From: Gonocerus acuteangulatus
Lineage: Eukaryota; Arthropoda; Insecta; Hemiptera; Coreidae
Length of the DNA: 64,000 bases
Assembly (NCBI GenBank): GCA_946811695.1
Contig: OX328124.1
Coordinates: 56,674,603-56,738,602, forward strand
Direction: 5' to 3'
A model generated the notes under the pieces. It was not told where the DNA came from, ran no database searches, and saw only the letters and a list, made by a program, of their open reading frames with translations. Below are positions 1 through 11,762 of the stretch, piece by piece (position 1 is the first letter of the stretch; every line of letters begins with the position of its first letter). Made by a program: the position numbers and the translations under genes.

Positions 1-3000
1 TTACAGCCATTTTCATCATTCATCCCTTGGTCATTTTTGAACAATCGCTCTTCTTCTTTAACTTTGTGTAACTCATTGATGATGGTTTACTTACACCAGT
101 TGATTCTACACAGTTCATGCTAGTGATGTCCTTCCTTCTCCAGGCTGAATGAAGGAGTCACCATCTTCCTCAGTCATGGAGTTTCTCACCTTATTTTTCC
201 GACGAGAAGAATTTAAAAGTTATTTCTTGTAAGGGATTTTTCTTCTTTTTTGTTCAATCTAGCCTTCGCTCTTTTTTCTTGGCGATTTCAGCTGTGTTTT
301 TTTTTTTTTTTTTTTTGAATGCAGGACTTGCTCTATTCATGAAATTTTAGCTTCCAACCTTCTTTAAACGTTCGGAAACTTGATACATCCATAGGTTGGT
401 TAAAGTGAGAAGCATTTGGAGGTACCGCCTGTTATAACCATTGTACCACAAATTGATTAAGAAGTTGTGTGACATTTCAAATTGCAGAAAACTATTATAA
501 AAAGTTGCCTATCAACATTAGGAACAGAATGTCGAAATTAGGAAAACATGTTGTCAACTTAAGGTTCCTGTCATAAGAAATTAATAAAATCAGGATACAT
601 GAATTTCTTATGAAAATCTCAACTAAATGTTTTAGTATTCATCACTTACAACCGTTTTCCTAAAGTTGACATTAGAGTCAAGAAAAGGAGCCCTGGTTGT
701 TTATTGTGTTCCCAATGTTGACACTACCATAATCTCAAGATTTTTTTATTTAACTTGAGTCAAACCTTTTACAGCCCATAATTTAAGTATCATAGAGTTC
801 ATAGAAATCACAAAAATACAATTTAATGCACGCATTACAAAAAAAAATTCTTAAGAAATATTCTTAATCTCTTATCAAATTCACTAAGTGAAGAGAGCAG
901 CAGGAGTTGACTTGAGGATTTTTCATACTAAAATGGCTGCTGATGTTATTAACGGAGTTGCATAGTTGATCGGGTCAGTCAACATTATTCTTCAACACCT
1001 GTTCTTTCATTTGGATGCAAACTTATTGAATTCTCTTGAATCTAATTGTTATTTTTCAAATTTAAATTTGAAGTGTCAACTTAAGGAGCAGTGTCAACGA
1101 TCGGGTCATTTACCCTATATATATATACACTTTTCTGTTCACTCTCTTATACTCATGCTGGAAAATGGCCCGATTTTTATGAAATTTGGTACAAAAATAC
1201 ATTGTTTATTTTTTAATTTTATCAAAAACTGATGATCAAATTAAATTATTGATAAATGAATGAAAATATACACTTAAAATAACATGCAGTAAGAAAATGC
1301 CAGTGGCCTTCCACTGCAAGATATTGCTCTGCCGCTGGCGTGCTGGTGGCCTGCCGGTGACGGTACGCTCCTGTGTGAACTACCTCATTGGAAATACATT
1401 GAAGAATATTTTGCTGGTTGGCTGTTGGACGGTGGCCTGCCGGTGACGGTACGTATAGTGGGAATCTACCTTAATATAGACATATTATATCCCCGTTTCA
1501 ATCGCCAGTTTGAACCTGAGCTCTGATAAATTATATAACTGTTGCTTCGGCTGTAAAAGTAAAACGAAAGAAAATAATGAATATTATTATAAAGTTAGTT
1601 GTCCTACCAGATCCATGCCTACTTAAAATGTAATTTATCAAAAGGAAAAAAAGAAGAGAAGTTGAAAGAACCATTAATCTTAGAGTCTTAGAGTCTTGAT
1701 TTAATTTGGAAATGGAGGAATTCCATACCGACATAATGCCTCAGGTGGTTCATATTAAAGGAGAGAGAGAGAGGAAATTGCTCTTTCTACATTCTGAGGT
1801 TTTCATCTAACTTGCGAGGAGGTTAAGTATCTCTGCTAGATTTACATGGTCGTTTCATCAGCACAGGCTTACAATCTCACTCTTATTGTCATACCAAGAC
1901 CATGTGTTTACTTGAAATATGTGCCTTCATTTATGAATTCTTGGCTTAAATTTAAATATATATTATTTTCTAAAGAGTTTTATTCATTTTATATGTGTAA
2001 CAATAGCTTTTTAGTGATGAAAGAATCAATCAATTGTCATGTTCTACTATTGACACTTACCACACTCAAAAACAGCTTTCCTATTATTACTAGTTATTAT
2101 TTCATTCCAAGAATACTTGTTAATCTTATCCCCTACAAAATGTATGAATTTTGATTGAGTATTTCTTTGTATTTGTATTTTTCGTATTTAAAACAACAAA
2201 CAACAAAAAAACAAACAACAAAAAAAAAAAGACGTTTTCTAATGAATTAAAAAATACACTATTTAAGTATTTTATCTCTATTTTCTTTTTAGAACCACTT
2301 TTATTCTGTTTTGGATCACATTTATATTTTCTTACATTTTCCATTTTCCCGTTTCTTTCTTTATACTATAATTTCCATATTTGCGAAATTTAACCTTAGG
2401 TTATATTAGAATGATGAGTTAGTGAAATTGTATCACCTAGGTTTTTATCGTACTGTTTTATCCTCTTTTTCAGAAGCTGCTCTATCTAGTTTATTACAAT
2501 CTTCGCAAATCATTATATATATATATTATATTTCGTATTCTTTGGTGTTATCCAGTATTGTATTCTAATAAAACGTTATTTTTCCTACGTCATTGAGTAT
2601 ATATTTCATTTCATTAAAGAAAAAATGGGTTCCAGTAAGAGCATGAAATTGTATGTTAAAAATTAGTGTCTTAAGTGTCTAAGCCAGACGTTTTAAACAT
2701 TCGAAACCAGATCGACTAAAATGTTATCCTTTTGACTACAATCCATTTTAAGCTATTATAATATAATTTGTATGTAAAATATGAATTATATCAAGGAAAG
2801 TTTGATTACTACAAAATATTGACATAAATAGTTGTTGTTATTGTAACTTTTGTAGTTTTCCTTTTAATTGAAATGAGGCCCGATGAAGGAAGCGGGAAAG
2901 CTGATTCAGCTTGAGTGACAGCTAGTGCCTTCAGTGCCTTCAGCTCCTTAGCAGGATCTACACTCACTAATTACTCTTCTAATTAAATTTGATTTAGGGA

Positions 3001-3040
3001 ATGGTTTGGTTTGCTTATATAGGGAATGCCAATTCTCGTT
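1..3040. other. Unassigned AT-rich DNA with no recognisable gene
   Basis: I find no coding region here. Open frames are short and AT-driven, without recognisable domains. Small items seen: a poly-T run near 300-316; a (TA)n patch near 1107-1122 followed by text (1150-1200) resembling the middle of the Helentron-like family at 9.3 kb, which suggests an old fragment; and a 23-bp motif repeated at 1345-1367 and 1431-1453. Host introns or intergenic DNA are both possible. Confidence 0.5.
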
Positions 3041-3048
3041 GCCTTTCA

Positions 3049-3222
3049 TCCGATACTCTTACAAGGGGAGTATACAGCGATGGGGTCACCGAACTGGACT
3101 ATTTTTTTTTTCTAGTGATTCTACATCGAAAAATAGTCGACACGTGTCCGAGCGTTTCGTCCAATGTGCCTTAGGAGCCGAGAAATAAAATAAAATTTGT
3201 TGAAAGTGCTTTATTTTTATAA
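3049..3222 (+). repeat. Dispersed repeat family A, plus-strand partial copy
   Basis: The sequence matches 52185-52340 on the same strand and, inverted, 3710-3862. Shared landmarks are an opening 'acaaggggagtatacagcg', a 'gtcgacacgtgtccg' block and a closing 'gttgaaagtgctttatttt'. The copy stops where Penelope-like 3' sequence begins (about 3218). No coding capacity is recognised; the TE class is unknown. Confidence 0.75.
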
Positions 3223-3405
3223 GTGTCGGACACTTCCACAATAGTTACTTAAGTGTTAACTTTGGTCTTCCTCTGCCTCCCGTCATTTTCATAGCTGACG
3301 AAGGCTACCAAAGAGTAGCCAAAACGTCCTAAATTTAATTTTTTTTGTTTACAAAAATCGTATTGAGGTTTCTTTAGCCGAATCCCAACTATTCCATCTT
3401 TGCTT
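3215..3405 (+). mobile_element. Penelope-like element 3' end with degenerate hammerhead motif
   Basis: This segment is about 190 bp and aligns by eye with the reverse complement of 16115-16560, the non-coding end next to a Penelope-like GIY-YIG remnant. Both carry the text 'gaatcccaactattccatc' and a hairpin. The hairpin at 3303-3320 (GGCTAC, six-base loop, GTAGCC) lies between CTGACGA (3295-3301) and AAAACGTC (3321-3328). A functional hammerhead needs GAA where this copy reads AAA, so the motif is probably dead. The segment sits inside family A repeats. Confidence 0.7.
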
Positions 3406-3469
3406 ATCACCTCGACGGATAACTATCTAATCTTCATGATAAAAATAAAATGTAACGTTCTTGCATATA

Positions 3470-3862
3470 ACGTCGATCCCAGAACACAGTAGGGTTTCTT
3501 GGGGTGCTAATTTTAAATCTGCTATTATTTTCGGTGTAAAAAAATGTATAATACTAGTTTACTTGAAAATGTATGCATATTTTTGAATTTATTTGACGAT
3601 ATATAAATTATTGTTTAACGATTATATTTTAACTTTAATCTACTCTATAAAACAAATGAATTGGTGAAAGATACTAGTCGATATAATTTTCTAAACTTGA
3701 TATAAAAATAAAGCACTTTCAACCTATTTTATTTTATTTCTCGGCACCTAAGAGCATTTCAAGGAACGCTCGGACACGTGTCGACTATTTTTCGATGCAG
3801 AATCACCAGAAAAAAAAAATAGTCCAGATCGGTGACCCCACTGCTGTATACTCTCCTTATTA
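3470..3862 (-). repeat. Dispersed repeat family A, minus-strand copy
   Basis: The reverse complement aligns with 52185-52570 over nearly 390 bp and, in its outer part, with the inverted neighbour at 3049-3222. The pair makes an inverted repeat with the Penelope piece in between. No TIR, poly-A or coding motif is recognised. Confidence 0.75.
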
Positions 3863-5080
3863 GTGTATTTTAGTTTCTAAAATTAGGAATGCAGTTTTTA
3901 CTTAAACTGAATATTTTGAAACTATATTTAGATAATATTATTATTTACTACACAAAAAGTAATTTTGATTTTTTAGAGCCTTTCATCTGCAGGGCTTTTA
4001 GCTCTGAACAGAATCATTTGTACTTAGTATTATTATTTAAATAATCAAATCAATAGTTTTATGAATAGAAACAATTAATATTTTTCCTTCAATGACAAGA
4101 AACCACATTTCTAAAACTTCAAGAAGCTTATGGTCCGCTAGAAGTCGTCCAGTTGAAACCATTTTTCTAAAAGAATAATTGGACTTTACAATAATCACCT
4201 CCCAGTTTCTTCCATTGGAAAGATGTTTTTACTCATAATTCGCCTTTAAGAGATGATGGAGATAAATCTTCTTGATCTTTCGATTTAAAACAACGTATGA
4301 TTGGCCAGAAGTTCATGAAATCTGATTATTTTTGAAGACGGTAGAGTGCGATCAGACACAAACAAACACACACACAAACACTCCTATGTTTATGTAAAAT
4401 GTTAAAATGAGTCTGGGTTTTGTGCTATGAATCTACATATCTGGCCTCCACTTACGGGTTTGGCCGATTGGTTGGCGTTCTAAGCGGGTTTGGCCCCCTA
4501 AATTGAAGAAGGTTACACACTGCAGCGAGAAGTAAAAGGCCGCGGTAACTGGTAGAACAAGATTTGGGAAGGCATCACTCATTAGTGACAAGTAGTTCCT
4601 CCAAAGTATGAATATATAAAGGAATTTTATCCTCCTTGGCTAATTGTTTAACATATTTTAAAGCGTCACAATGAGCCAATAGATTTGTTAAGTTTTGAAT
4701 TATTGAATTTGAGTTATTTTTTTTTTAACCGATTTGGTATCCAAATAATACCTACTTTTTGGATATTTTCATACGATATCAACACGATACAAACCAATAG
4801 TTAAAGTATCAAAAACATTTCAAAAATAGGTAAGATTGGCACATCGGTCCATATTCACCCAATATTATGACATTGCGACGTATTGAAATATATTAGAAGT
4901 ATTCTGTTAGAGTTAATAATACATTTTTAGTTCATTTTAGGATTTTCGTAAAGGGTTGGGATGAACTATTAGCTCATCACCGACCTAAGACAATAGTAAA
5001 AACGTTAGGAGATTGTGTATAGTAAAATCGGGCATAATATAATTTGAGGTTGAACGGGGTTTGCAATTTTGTTTTTAAGA
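3863..5080. other. Unassigned AT-rich DNA
   Basis: No gene or repeat family is recognised in this stretch. It is AT-rich with a short CA-rich patch near 4358-4382. Confidence 0.4.
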
Positions 5081-5081
5081 T

Positions 5082-5615
5082 AATGTAATCTTTCAAAAAC
5101 GTTGAGGTTGCTGGCAGAGAAGGAAGATCTTGAGGTAAATGAAAAACGTCCTGTTCCTTCACAAAAGTTTATTTTTTTTTTTTCCACGCTAGCGCTTTCG
5201 GCAGCTCCTGCCACCATCCTCAGAGCTGTGACAAAATTAATACAATAAAACAGTTTTTGTTGCATAATGGTAATCATCTTAATATTAAAATCCTAAACCT
5301 ACACGTAAAATAATAAATAAATAATCACAATAATTTTGGTTCGTCAACACAAAGATTAAAATTGTATTGTTTTTAATCTTTGTGTTGACGAACCAAAATT
5401 ATTGTGATTATTTATTTATTATTTTACGTGTAGGTTTAGGATTTTAATATTAAGATGATTACCATTATGCAACAAAAACTGTTTTATTGTATTTATTTTG
5501 TCACAGCTCTGAGGATGGTGGCAGGAGCTGCCGAAAGCGCTAGCGTGGAAAAAAAAAAAAAATAAACTTTTGTGAAGGAACAGGACGTTTTTCATTTACC
5601 TCAATGTAATCTTTC
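5082..5615. mobile_element. Near-perfect palindrome built from inverted Penelope-type ends
   Basis: The left arm 5130-5359 and right arm 5369-5604 are reverse complements with very few differences, separated by 9 bp. Both arms contain a hammerhead-like segment: CTGAGGA, a stem with GGCAG/CTGCC, then GAAAGCGCTAGC (plus strand 5509-5544; minus strand 5223-5188). A 13-bp direct repeat, AATGTAATCTTTC, lies at 5082-5094 and 5603-5615, as expected for a target-site duplication. Penelope-like elements are known to make inverted partial copies, variable target duplications and hammerhead motifs. That assignment is inference; no reverse transcriptase is present. Confidence 0.55.
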
Positions 5616-6540
5616 TGTTATTGCATTAAACACAATGTTGCGTTTGGGAAAACTACGATTGACTATATATATTTACGTCCGTACAAAACCACTTACATAT
5701 TATTTGTGTTTTATTTTTTAAAATTAATATTACTTATTTACTTTCGAAGGAAGCAAGATGCGCTATTGATGTTGCAATTATGAATGTTTTTTATTTATTT
5801 GTGAGCATCCGCAACAAAGGCGATTCACCGAATACAATGATTACATATACTTTTATACATTGAATTTTTTTTGTTACCGTTAATCGTGAAATATATATTC
5901 TGATAGGGTAATTTACTCAGACCCAAATTATTAATATACCTTTAATGGTAGAAAAGTTTGGAATGTTGCGCCAAAATTCGGCATTTACATTTGTCATCGG
6001 AAGCGAAAAGTAACTACCTGTCGTTTGAAAGTGATTAGTTTAACTGAACACAGTTTTGCAGCTCCTGCGCGACAGACAGTTTTAAGATAATAATATTTTA
6101 ATTTAACAATATATTACTATTTCGTATCTTTTACGTGCCACAAAAACTGAATTGCGTAAATTGTGTTAAGAATGAATTATCTTTCTTAAAACAAATAGAA
6201 CATTACGACAATCCCATATCATATTATAGGAAGGACAATATGGTAGTTGTGGTAAATAGAGAAGGTAGAGGATAAGGATCGCTCCCTCCGGCTGAGAACC
6301 ACTTGGAGAAGCTGGTGGTTGAACTAAGTCTGGTTGAATGCTCTGAGGACAGCTCTTAGAGCCCTGAGAACAAACAGACAGCTGAGTGACACTCGACTCG
6401 CTCCGCATGTTCAACTACTGATAAGCACATCTAATTATACCAGGAGTGTTGCTGATAAAGGAGAAGCCGTCGACTATCTCCTCACCCCTATGCTCCATTT
6501 CCTTAAGTATCCCTCCCTCTATCTATATCTCTCTACTCTA
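5616..6540. other. Unassigned DNA; possible Helentron-like 3' end near 6050-6080
   Basis: No gene is recognised. The text at 6056-6080, with a GCAGCTCCTGCG hairpin, resembles the 3' terminus of the Helentron-like family described at 52.7-54.0 kb, but no matching 5' end was found. Bases 6270-6480 are less AT-rich than their surroundings, with open frames on both strands; no domain is recognisable. Confidence 0.3.
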
Positions 6541-6543
6541 TCT

Positions 6544-6544
<1 letters not shown>

Positions 6545-6619
<75 letters not shown>

Positions 6620-6640
6620 CTCTCTCTCTCCCTCTCTCTC
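6545..6640 (+). repeat. (CT)n microsatellite
   Basis: About 70 bp of pure CT repeats followed by interrupted CT/TTTC units. Serine/leucine-rich reading frames here are simple translations of the repeat. Confidence 0.95.
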
Positions 6641-6764
6641 AGGATTCAGTGTCTAATAATCTTACGGTTTTCCGGTTCAGCACATTTCGAAGGAATGTCG
6701 GTTTCATCTACTTCCATTCTACCTTGTAGATACCACAAATGGGCCGTGTAAATTTACACATATA

Positions 6765-7135
6765 CATATATAAAGGTATACCTATTAAGAAAATAAATTC
6801 CAGAGGTATTTTTTTCGCCACGAAACTTATTATATAGCATTCACCCAAGTGACGTTTGAATGAACGAGTCCGTTAACGAGCAAAATGGATCCATCTGGAG
6901 GAAAGTAGGGTTTCCTCTGGACCAGATTACTTATTAAACCATATTGGACGTAATTTTTGTTTTATTGCAACGAAACTAGTTGTATATCGAAGGCATTTAA
7001 AAAGAAAAATGCTTTGTAAATATAAGCTAAATCAGTCCATCTGAAAGCGGGATTTACTGCGGACCCCAATTACTAATTTGCTCCAAACGGTAATAATGGT
7101 TGTTGTATTGCAACAATGTGTCTCGAATTGGTTAA
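6765..7135 (+). repeat. Degenerate internal part of Helentron-like family G
   Basis: The phrase order (a Cys/His-free non-coding 'cacgaaact..tatatagcattca', 'cgagt.cgttaac', 'gttta.t.cggacc') follows family G copies at 18.4, 50.7 and 52.9 kb, at lower identity. Another weak fragment lies at 7770-7830. These are old, immobile pieces. Confidence 0.5.
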
Positions 7136-8000
7136 GCTGCTTATTACAAATGTTATTTAGGTTAATCATTTTAACATTTGTTATTTAATATTATCATCAA
7201 AATGTGTTCAGGAAAAATATGAACATCTCATTGTTACATTATTTAGTTGTATTTACTTCATGAATTTCAAATGGTCTAAATAGTTTTGATTGCAATTGTC
7301 TACAATCAACTGCTGGAATGTGATGTTATTTTATAACATAGTCCTTGAATAAATTATTTTGTTGAATCGTTGGTTCAGTTACTCATTGGAAATGGGCAGA
7401 ATCCACAACCACAGTCTCAATCCATTGAGAATCGACCATACTAAAGATGAAAGCGAACATCCGACTATTAGTGTCATTATCCCGCACACTGTAAATTGAA
7501 ACGACCCCGCAACTCCTGTCCGACTGCATAGAGAATCGAAACCACTGTATATATGGAATAACACAATAATCTGTTGATCGCATTGAGAAAAGACCTATAA
7601 CAAATCAAAGCGGGAACTATATGCGTACTGTTTTGATAATCTTACTGGCATTCTTCATTGAAGACATTTAACGGCATTTTCTACAAAAATATTTCAAAAT
7701 TAGTTGTTTTTCTGATGTCTATCCCAACTGCTTTTGGCAATTCACGAAGGAATTGAGATAACTAATCTAAAGAGAAAGACATGTTGTAAAAATAAACTAA
7801 ATCGGTTTGCTAGAAATGGGGGGGAATTCCGGAACTAAATTATTTATTTGTACACAGCGGCCGGGGAACGTATGTTGCAAAAACAAAAACAAGCAAAAGG
7901 GTTATCATATTATTAGGATTCTTTAATTTTGAGCAGAGTAATAATAGTATACTAACTAGTACAAAAAGCTAGTGTACTTAAAAAGTAAATTACTACGTTT
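7136..8000. other. Unassigned DNA with one weak exon candidate
   Basis: No gene can be assigned. On the minus strand an open frame at 7383-7544 begins after an acceptor-like polypyrimidine-poor 'atatatacag' and stays open for 53 codons to a TGA. No family was recognised, so it is not called as a CDS. A weak family G fragment is at about 7770-7830. Confidence 0.3.
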
Positions 8001-8004
8001 GACA

Positions 8005-8163
8005 GGGGTCTCCCGTGGTCTAGTGGCTAGCGCGCTAGATTTATAAGCGTGAGATCGTGGGTTCGATCCCCACCGGTGCCAGAAATTTTCTAATCTCAGG
8101 GCTCGCTGAGAAAATTCCTGGCTGCACCCTGGACACCGGCGCTAATGGCCAAGAAAAAAAAAA
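8005..8163 (+). mobile_element. tRNA-derived SINE, family S1
   Basis: The 5' part looks like a tRNA gene: an A-box-like TGGTCTAGTGGCTAG at 8016-8030 and a B box GGTTCGATCC at about 8059-8068. A conserved tail unit follows, including 'ctgcaccctgga' and 'cgctaatggcc', ending in a short A run. Copies of the same family are at 24254-24475 and, interrupted, at 35720-36937. The anticodon stem is poor and there is a 3' tail, so this is a SINE and not a working tRNA gene. RNA polymerase III transcription from the internal boxes is the known mechanism for such elements. Confidence 0.85.
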
Positions 8164-9287
8164 TACGTTTCACACTTTTCACATATCTTGATACTGTTTC
8201 CTTAGCGTTTTATTTATATTTTTATATGATTTATATTTGTTCTATTTTAATCTCATTTTTTTGTTCTAAGAAAGAAATCAACATGATAACTTAGACGTGA
8301 AAAAATAAAATTATAATTTTTATTTCTCATATTTCTGGAATTCTTCCCTTGTTTTCATTCTTTGAATTTATTTTTCATATTTTTTTAATTAATTAATATC
8401 TTTATTTGTAATTACATTCTGTATAAAAATACATCTGGTAATGTTTTGGATTATGAAAGGTCTGTGCTCAAGGCCTTCCAAGATCATCCTCGATTAACGC
8501 CAAATGACGTTGAAAGGTGCCTACTCTAGCTGTGTTCTACTTCGACCGACGACTAAAGTTGAAGAAATCTATTTCTAATACTTGACTTGAAGGCAGATAT
8601 CTGGACCACTTTTTTGCCTTGAGTGTTTTTATTAATTGTTTGTATAATAAACAATATTTCAGTGTTTTCGTTTATTGTTAGTATAATAAAGGCTCATTTA
8701 TTAAAGACTATTTCATTATTTTTATTTAACGTTCGCATAATAAACGCTATCTCATTTCATAACTGATCAGAAGATACATGTACATTATATTCTATCCTTG
8801 CAGGCCTTCTAATTATTCTTATAGCACCCCGATGTTAGATTAATTTGGTTCCTTAAATTGAAGACTGACTACAGTCTCTAACATAGAGGATCGTTAAATT
8901 TAATACCTAACATGTGTTTGGTCTGTCTTTTCTATTCAACAAGCTCTTTCTATTTATGACAGTCCTCAATGATTTGTTATAGTATCATAAACCAGGGGAG
9001 TGTTGCTGACAGATGGTTCTTCTTAATTCACGAGGAAACCATGATCCCTGGCAAGCATTCAATCTTTCCTGTCCACTTGAAGGTCATAAGGATGAACACG
9101 AAAACTTGCAACCCAGTTTATCATATATGGTTTATCTTTTATTGTCAAGCCTCAAATCACTCTTCTAGTTTTAGCAATTTATTTATTAGTGGAATGCAAA
9201 TTTCAAAAGAGAAATATCTATATATATATTTGTGTGATGTGGAAGACGACATAATTTGTCTGCTACTTAATTTCCCAGAGAATCCTT
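8164..9287. other. Unassigned AT-rich DNA
   Basis: No gene recognised. The 8969-9287 stretch has a long open frame on the plus strand, but it reads into the transposon that starts at 9288 and has no recognisable domain. Confidence 0.4.
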
Positions 9288-9423
9288 TTAGCGCGGTTCC
9301 TCCCTCCCCCATAGGGAGGAACCCCGCTTATAAGGTTGATACAATGAAACGATCCGAAAGTGCCGACTAGAAAATTTCGCGTTTCAGAACCCCTAGAGAC
9401 CGAAAATAACGGTGGTTCAAATT

Positions 9424-9470
<47 letters not shown>

Positions 9471-9493
9471 ATATGTTTATTTATATATATATG

Positions 9494-9574
<81 letters not shown>

Positions 9575-11115
9575 CTGTTCGCTCATTTCTGGCTTCCCTA
9601 ATGGTCCGATTGTGATGAAATTTGGTACAAAAATCCGTCGTCCGATTTGAAAGGTCAAGTTCGTTAACCAGCAAAATCCGCCTACTGGAAGATGGCGTTT
9701 GGGGCGAAATTCGCGCAAAAAAAATCGTAACGCGTACGTTTTTGAGTCCATAAGCTTCTAAGTACTCGTTTTATATGATTCCTGGGCTAGGAAAACGAAT
9801 GAAACCATTTTCAAGGAGATAGCTTTAACCGTTTTCGAGAAAATTGCAAAAATATTTTTTGAATACCGTTTTTGGTTTGGGTACTTAGAATCATGGGATT
9901 CAGTTGAAACATTTTCTGCATGTTCTACTTTCATCAAAACTAATATGTTAAATTTTGGTTACGTTTGGAGTTAAGGAAGGGTTAGAATAAAATATTTTCT
10001 TAACAGACATAAAAAGTTTTAGTAACTTTGTTTACTTTCCTTAATATCTCGAAAAAGGTTGAGAATATTGGTAAACGGAATAATACCATTAGAAAGCTTA
10101 TTAAATGCTCTAAAAAAAAAGGTTCTAATGAAAGTTTTGATTAGGCGATGTCAATCGGAGAAATAAGAGCTTAAAACTTTAAAGTAATTGATTTCGCTTA
10201 TTCGAACTGTTCTTTTTGTCTGTTTTTTATTCCTTGTTATGTTTTAATTGCTTATTGTCGGATAATGTATTTGAAAATAAAACAGGTTAAGAAAAATAAG
10301 AAAAACAATTTAATGTTAGAGATATGGATTTCCAAGATATATAGCTTTTCAACTGCCTAGCGTCCTTCCTAGGGAGGGTTCTTTGTCTTTGATTTTGGTA
10401 CTTAGAATTATGGGATACAGTTTAAACATTTTCTGCATGTTTGAGATTCATCAACACTAATATGTTGAAATTTATGTTACGTTTAGAGTAAAGGAAGGGT
10501 TAGAATAAAATATTTTATTAACAGACAAAAAAAGTTTTGGTAACTTTGTATAATTTCGTTAGTATCTCGAAAACCGTTGACAATCTTCTGAAGCGGAAGA
10601 TTACCATTCGGAAGCTTACTAAATGCTCTACAAAAAAGGTTCTGAAGAAAGTTTTAATTAGGCGATGTCAATCGGAGAAAAAAGTGCTTAAAGCTTTAAA
10701 TTAATTGATTTCGCTTATTCCAATGGTTCTTTTTGTCTGTTTTATTTCTTGTTATTTTTTAATTGCTTATAGTTGGATAATGTATTTGACAATAAAACTG
10801 GTTAAGTAAAACAACAAAAACAATTTATTGTTAGAAATATAGATTTCCAAGATTCCAAGACCTTGTCACTAGCGGGTCAGTTTCTAGTGTAGCCGACCCT
10901 TCCAGGTAAGATTGTAAATCATGACCTTTCAAGACTCTACTACTCACAGGAATGGCGTTAGTGACCTTAAGGGTTGACACGCCATTATAATAATTAATTA
11001 AAAAAAAAGACTGGTGGAACCAAAATAATAACTGCTTCTATTTTAATCTTTCCAAATTAGACTAGGGATATGAACGGAACCGCGCTAAGATGATGCAGTC
11101 CTGCGAGACGGACTT
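9288..11115 (+). mobile_element. Helentron-like non-autonomous element, family B, complete copy (B1)
   Basis: The 5' end reads TAGCGCGGTTCC (9289-9300). Its exact reverse complement GGAACCGCGCTA lies at 11076-11087, about 30 bp from the 3' end, followed by a short CAG/CTG hairpin and 'gacggactt'. A (TA)n tract occupies 9426-9571. T-rich flanks fit insertion between T residues. Subterminal inverted repeats, a 3' hairpin, an internal microsatellite and no coding capacity are the known features of Helentron-associated elements such as Drosophila DINE-1; membership is inferred from this. An internal tandem duplication of period about 507 bp (from 9891 and from 10398) is absent in copy B2. No Rep/helicase ORF is present, so mobility would need a partner elsewhere. 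Confidence 0.7.
9426..9571. repeat. (TA)n microsatellite inside element B1
   Basis: Nearly uninterrupted TA repeats with a few G/C interruptions. Every 'YIYIYI' reading frame here is a repeat translation. Confidence 0.97.
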
Positions 11116-11429
11116 TGTTATTCTAAGGGACTCTATGATAACATGGATCTAGTACTAGTATATATGTCAAGAAGGCATAATAAAGCAACTTTTGAGCCTT
11201 GCTTACATTATGCACTTACGACTTGTAGGGAACTTTTTGACCTTCCCTGTATGCCTCCGCAATATAAAAGTATTTAAAAAAGTAAGTGAAAAATTGATCA
11301 TCTCTGCAATTATCACAAGATGAATCCTTTCTTCCGTATGTTTTATGGTTGAAAACTAGAGGTTCTATAAATTCTTGCCAGCTCAGGCGTCTTCAAATTT
11401 TTTTGTTTCAGTCTCAGGCTAAGTCAAAA

Positions 11430-11762
11430 AAATGTCAAGCTCAGTCAAAGTCAAAACCCTCTACCAGGTGTCTGTCTGTATATTTGTCCCTTATACAAAT
11501 CCACACAGGTTGACCCATCGTGATCATACTTTGCACACAGGTAGGTTTGATCCGAGGAGTGTCAGGCTTGGTCAAAATTGTCTGGGACTCAAAGTTTGGA
11601 GGTCACGCATTATAAGACCCGAACTCACGCAAACTGTGAACCTGAAGAGTTACAGATTTGGGTCATTAGATTTTAATATTACTTATTTGGTTTGGAATTT
11701 ATTTCTGCTTTTCTAGATGCAGAAAGTAGGTGTAGCATTGCACGCCGGGTAACAGCTAGTCT
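11430..11762 (-). mobile_element. Repeat family C, partial minus-strand copy
   Basis: The reverse complement begins ACTAGCTGTTACCCGGCG (from about 11758 downwards) and 'gctacacctactttctgc', which is the same start as the longer copy at 39155. It ends in the 'caaa..tatacagacagacacctggtag' type units. No coding sequence is visible. The family is dispersed and repeats internally, but I cannot name its class. Confidence 0.65.

Noticed and set aside
1345..1453. Tandem repeat array of 'ggtggcctgccggtgacggt'
   Set aside because: Only two copies 86 bp apart, with no further units; too little to call an array.
6166..6414. Host exon in the less AT-rich stretch
   Set aside because: Open on both strands with Pro/Ser-rich text but no family, no clear splice sites and a microsatellite next to it.
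8005..8081. Functional tRNA gene
   Set aside because: The acceptor and anticodon stems do not pair well, and the same head with the same tail recurs as a SINE at 24254 and 35720.
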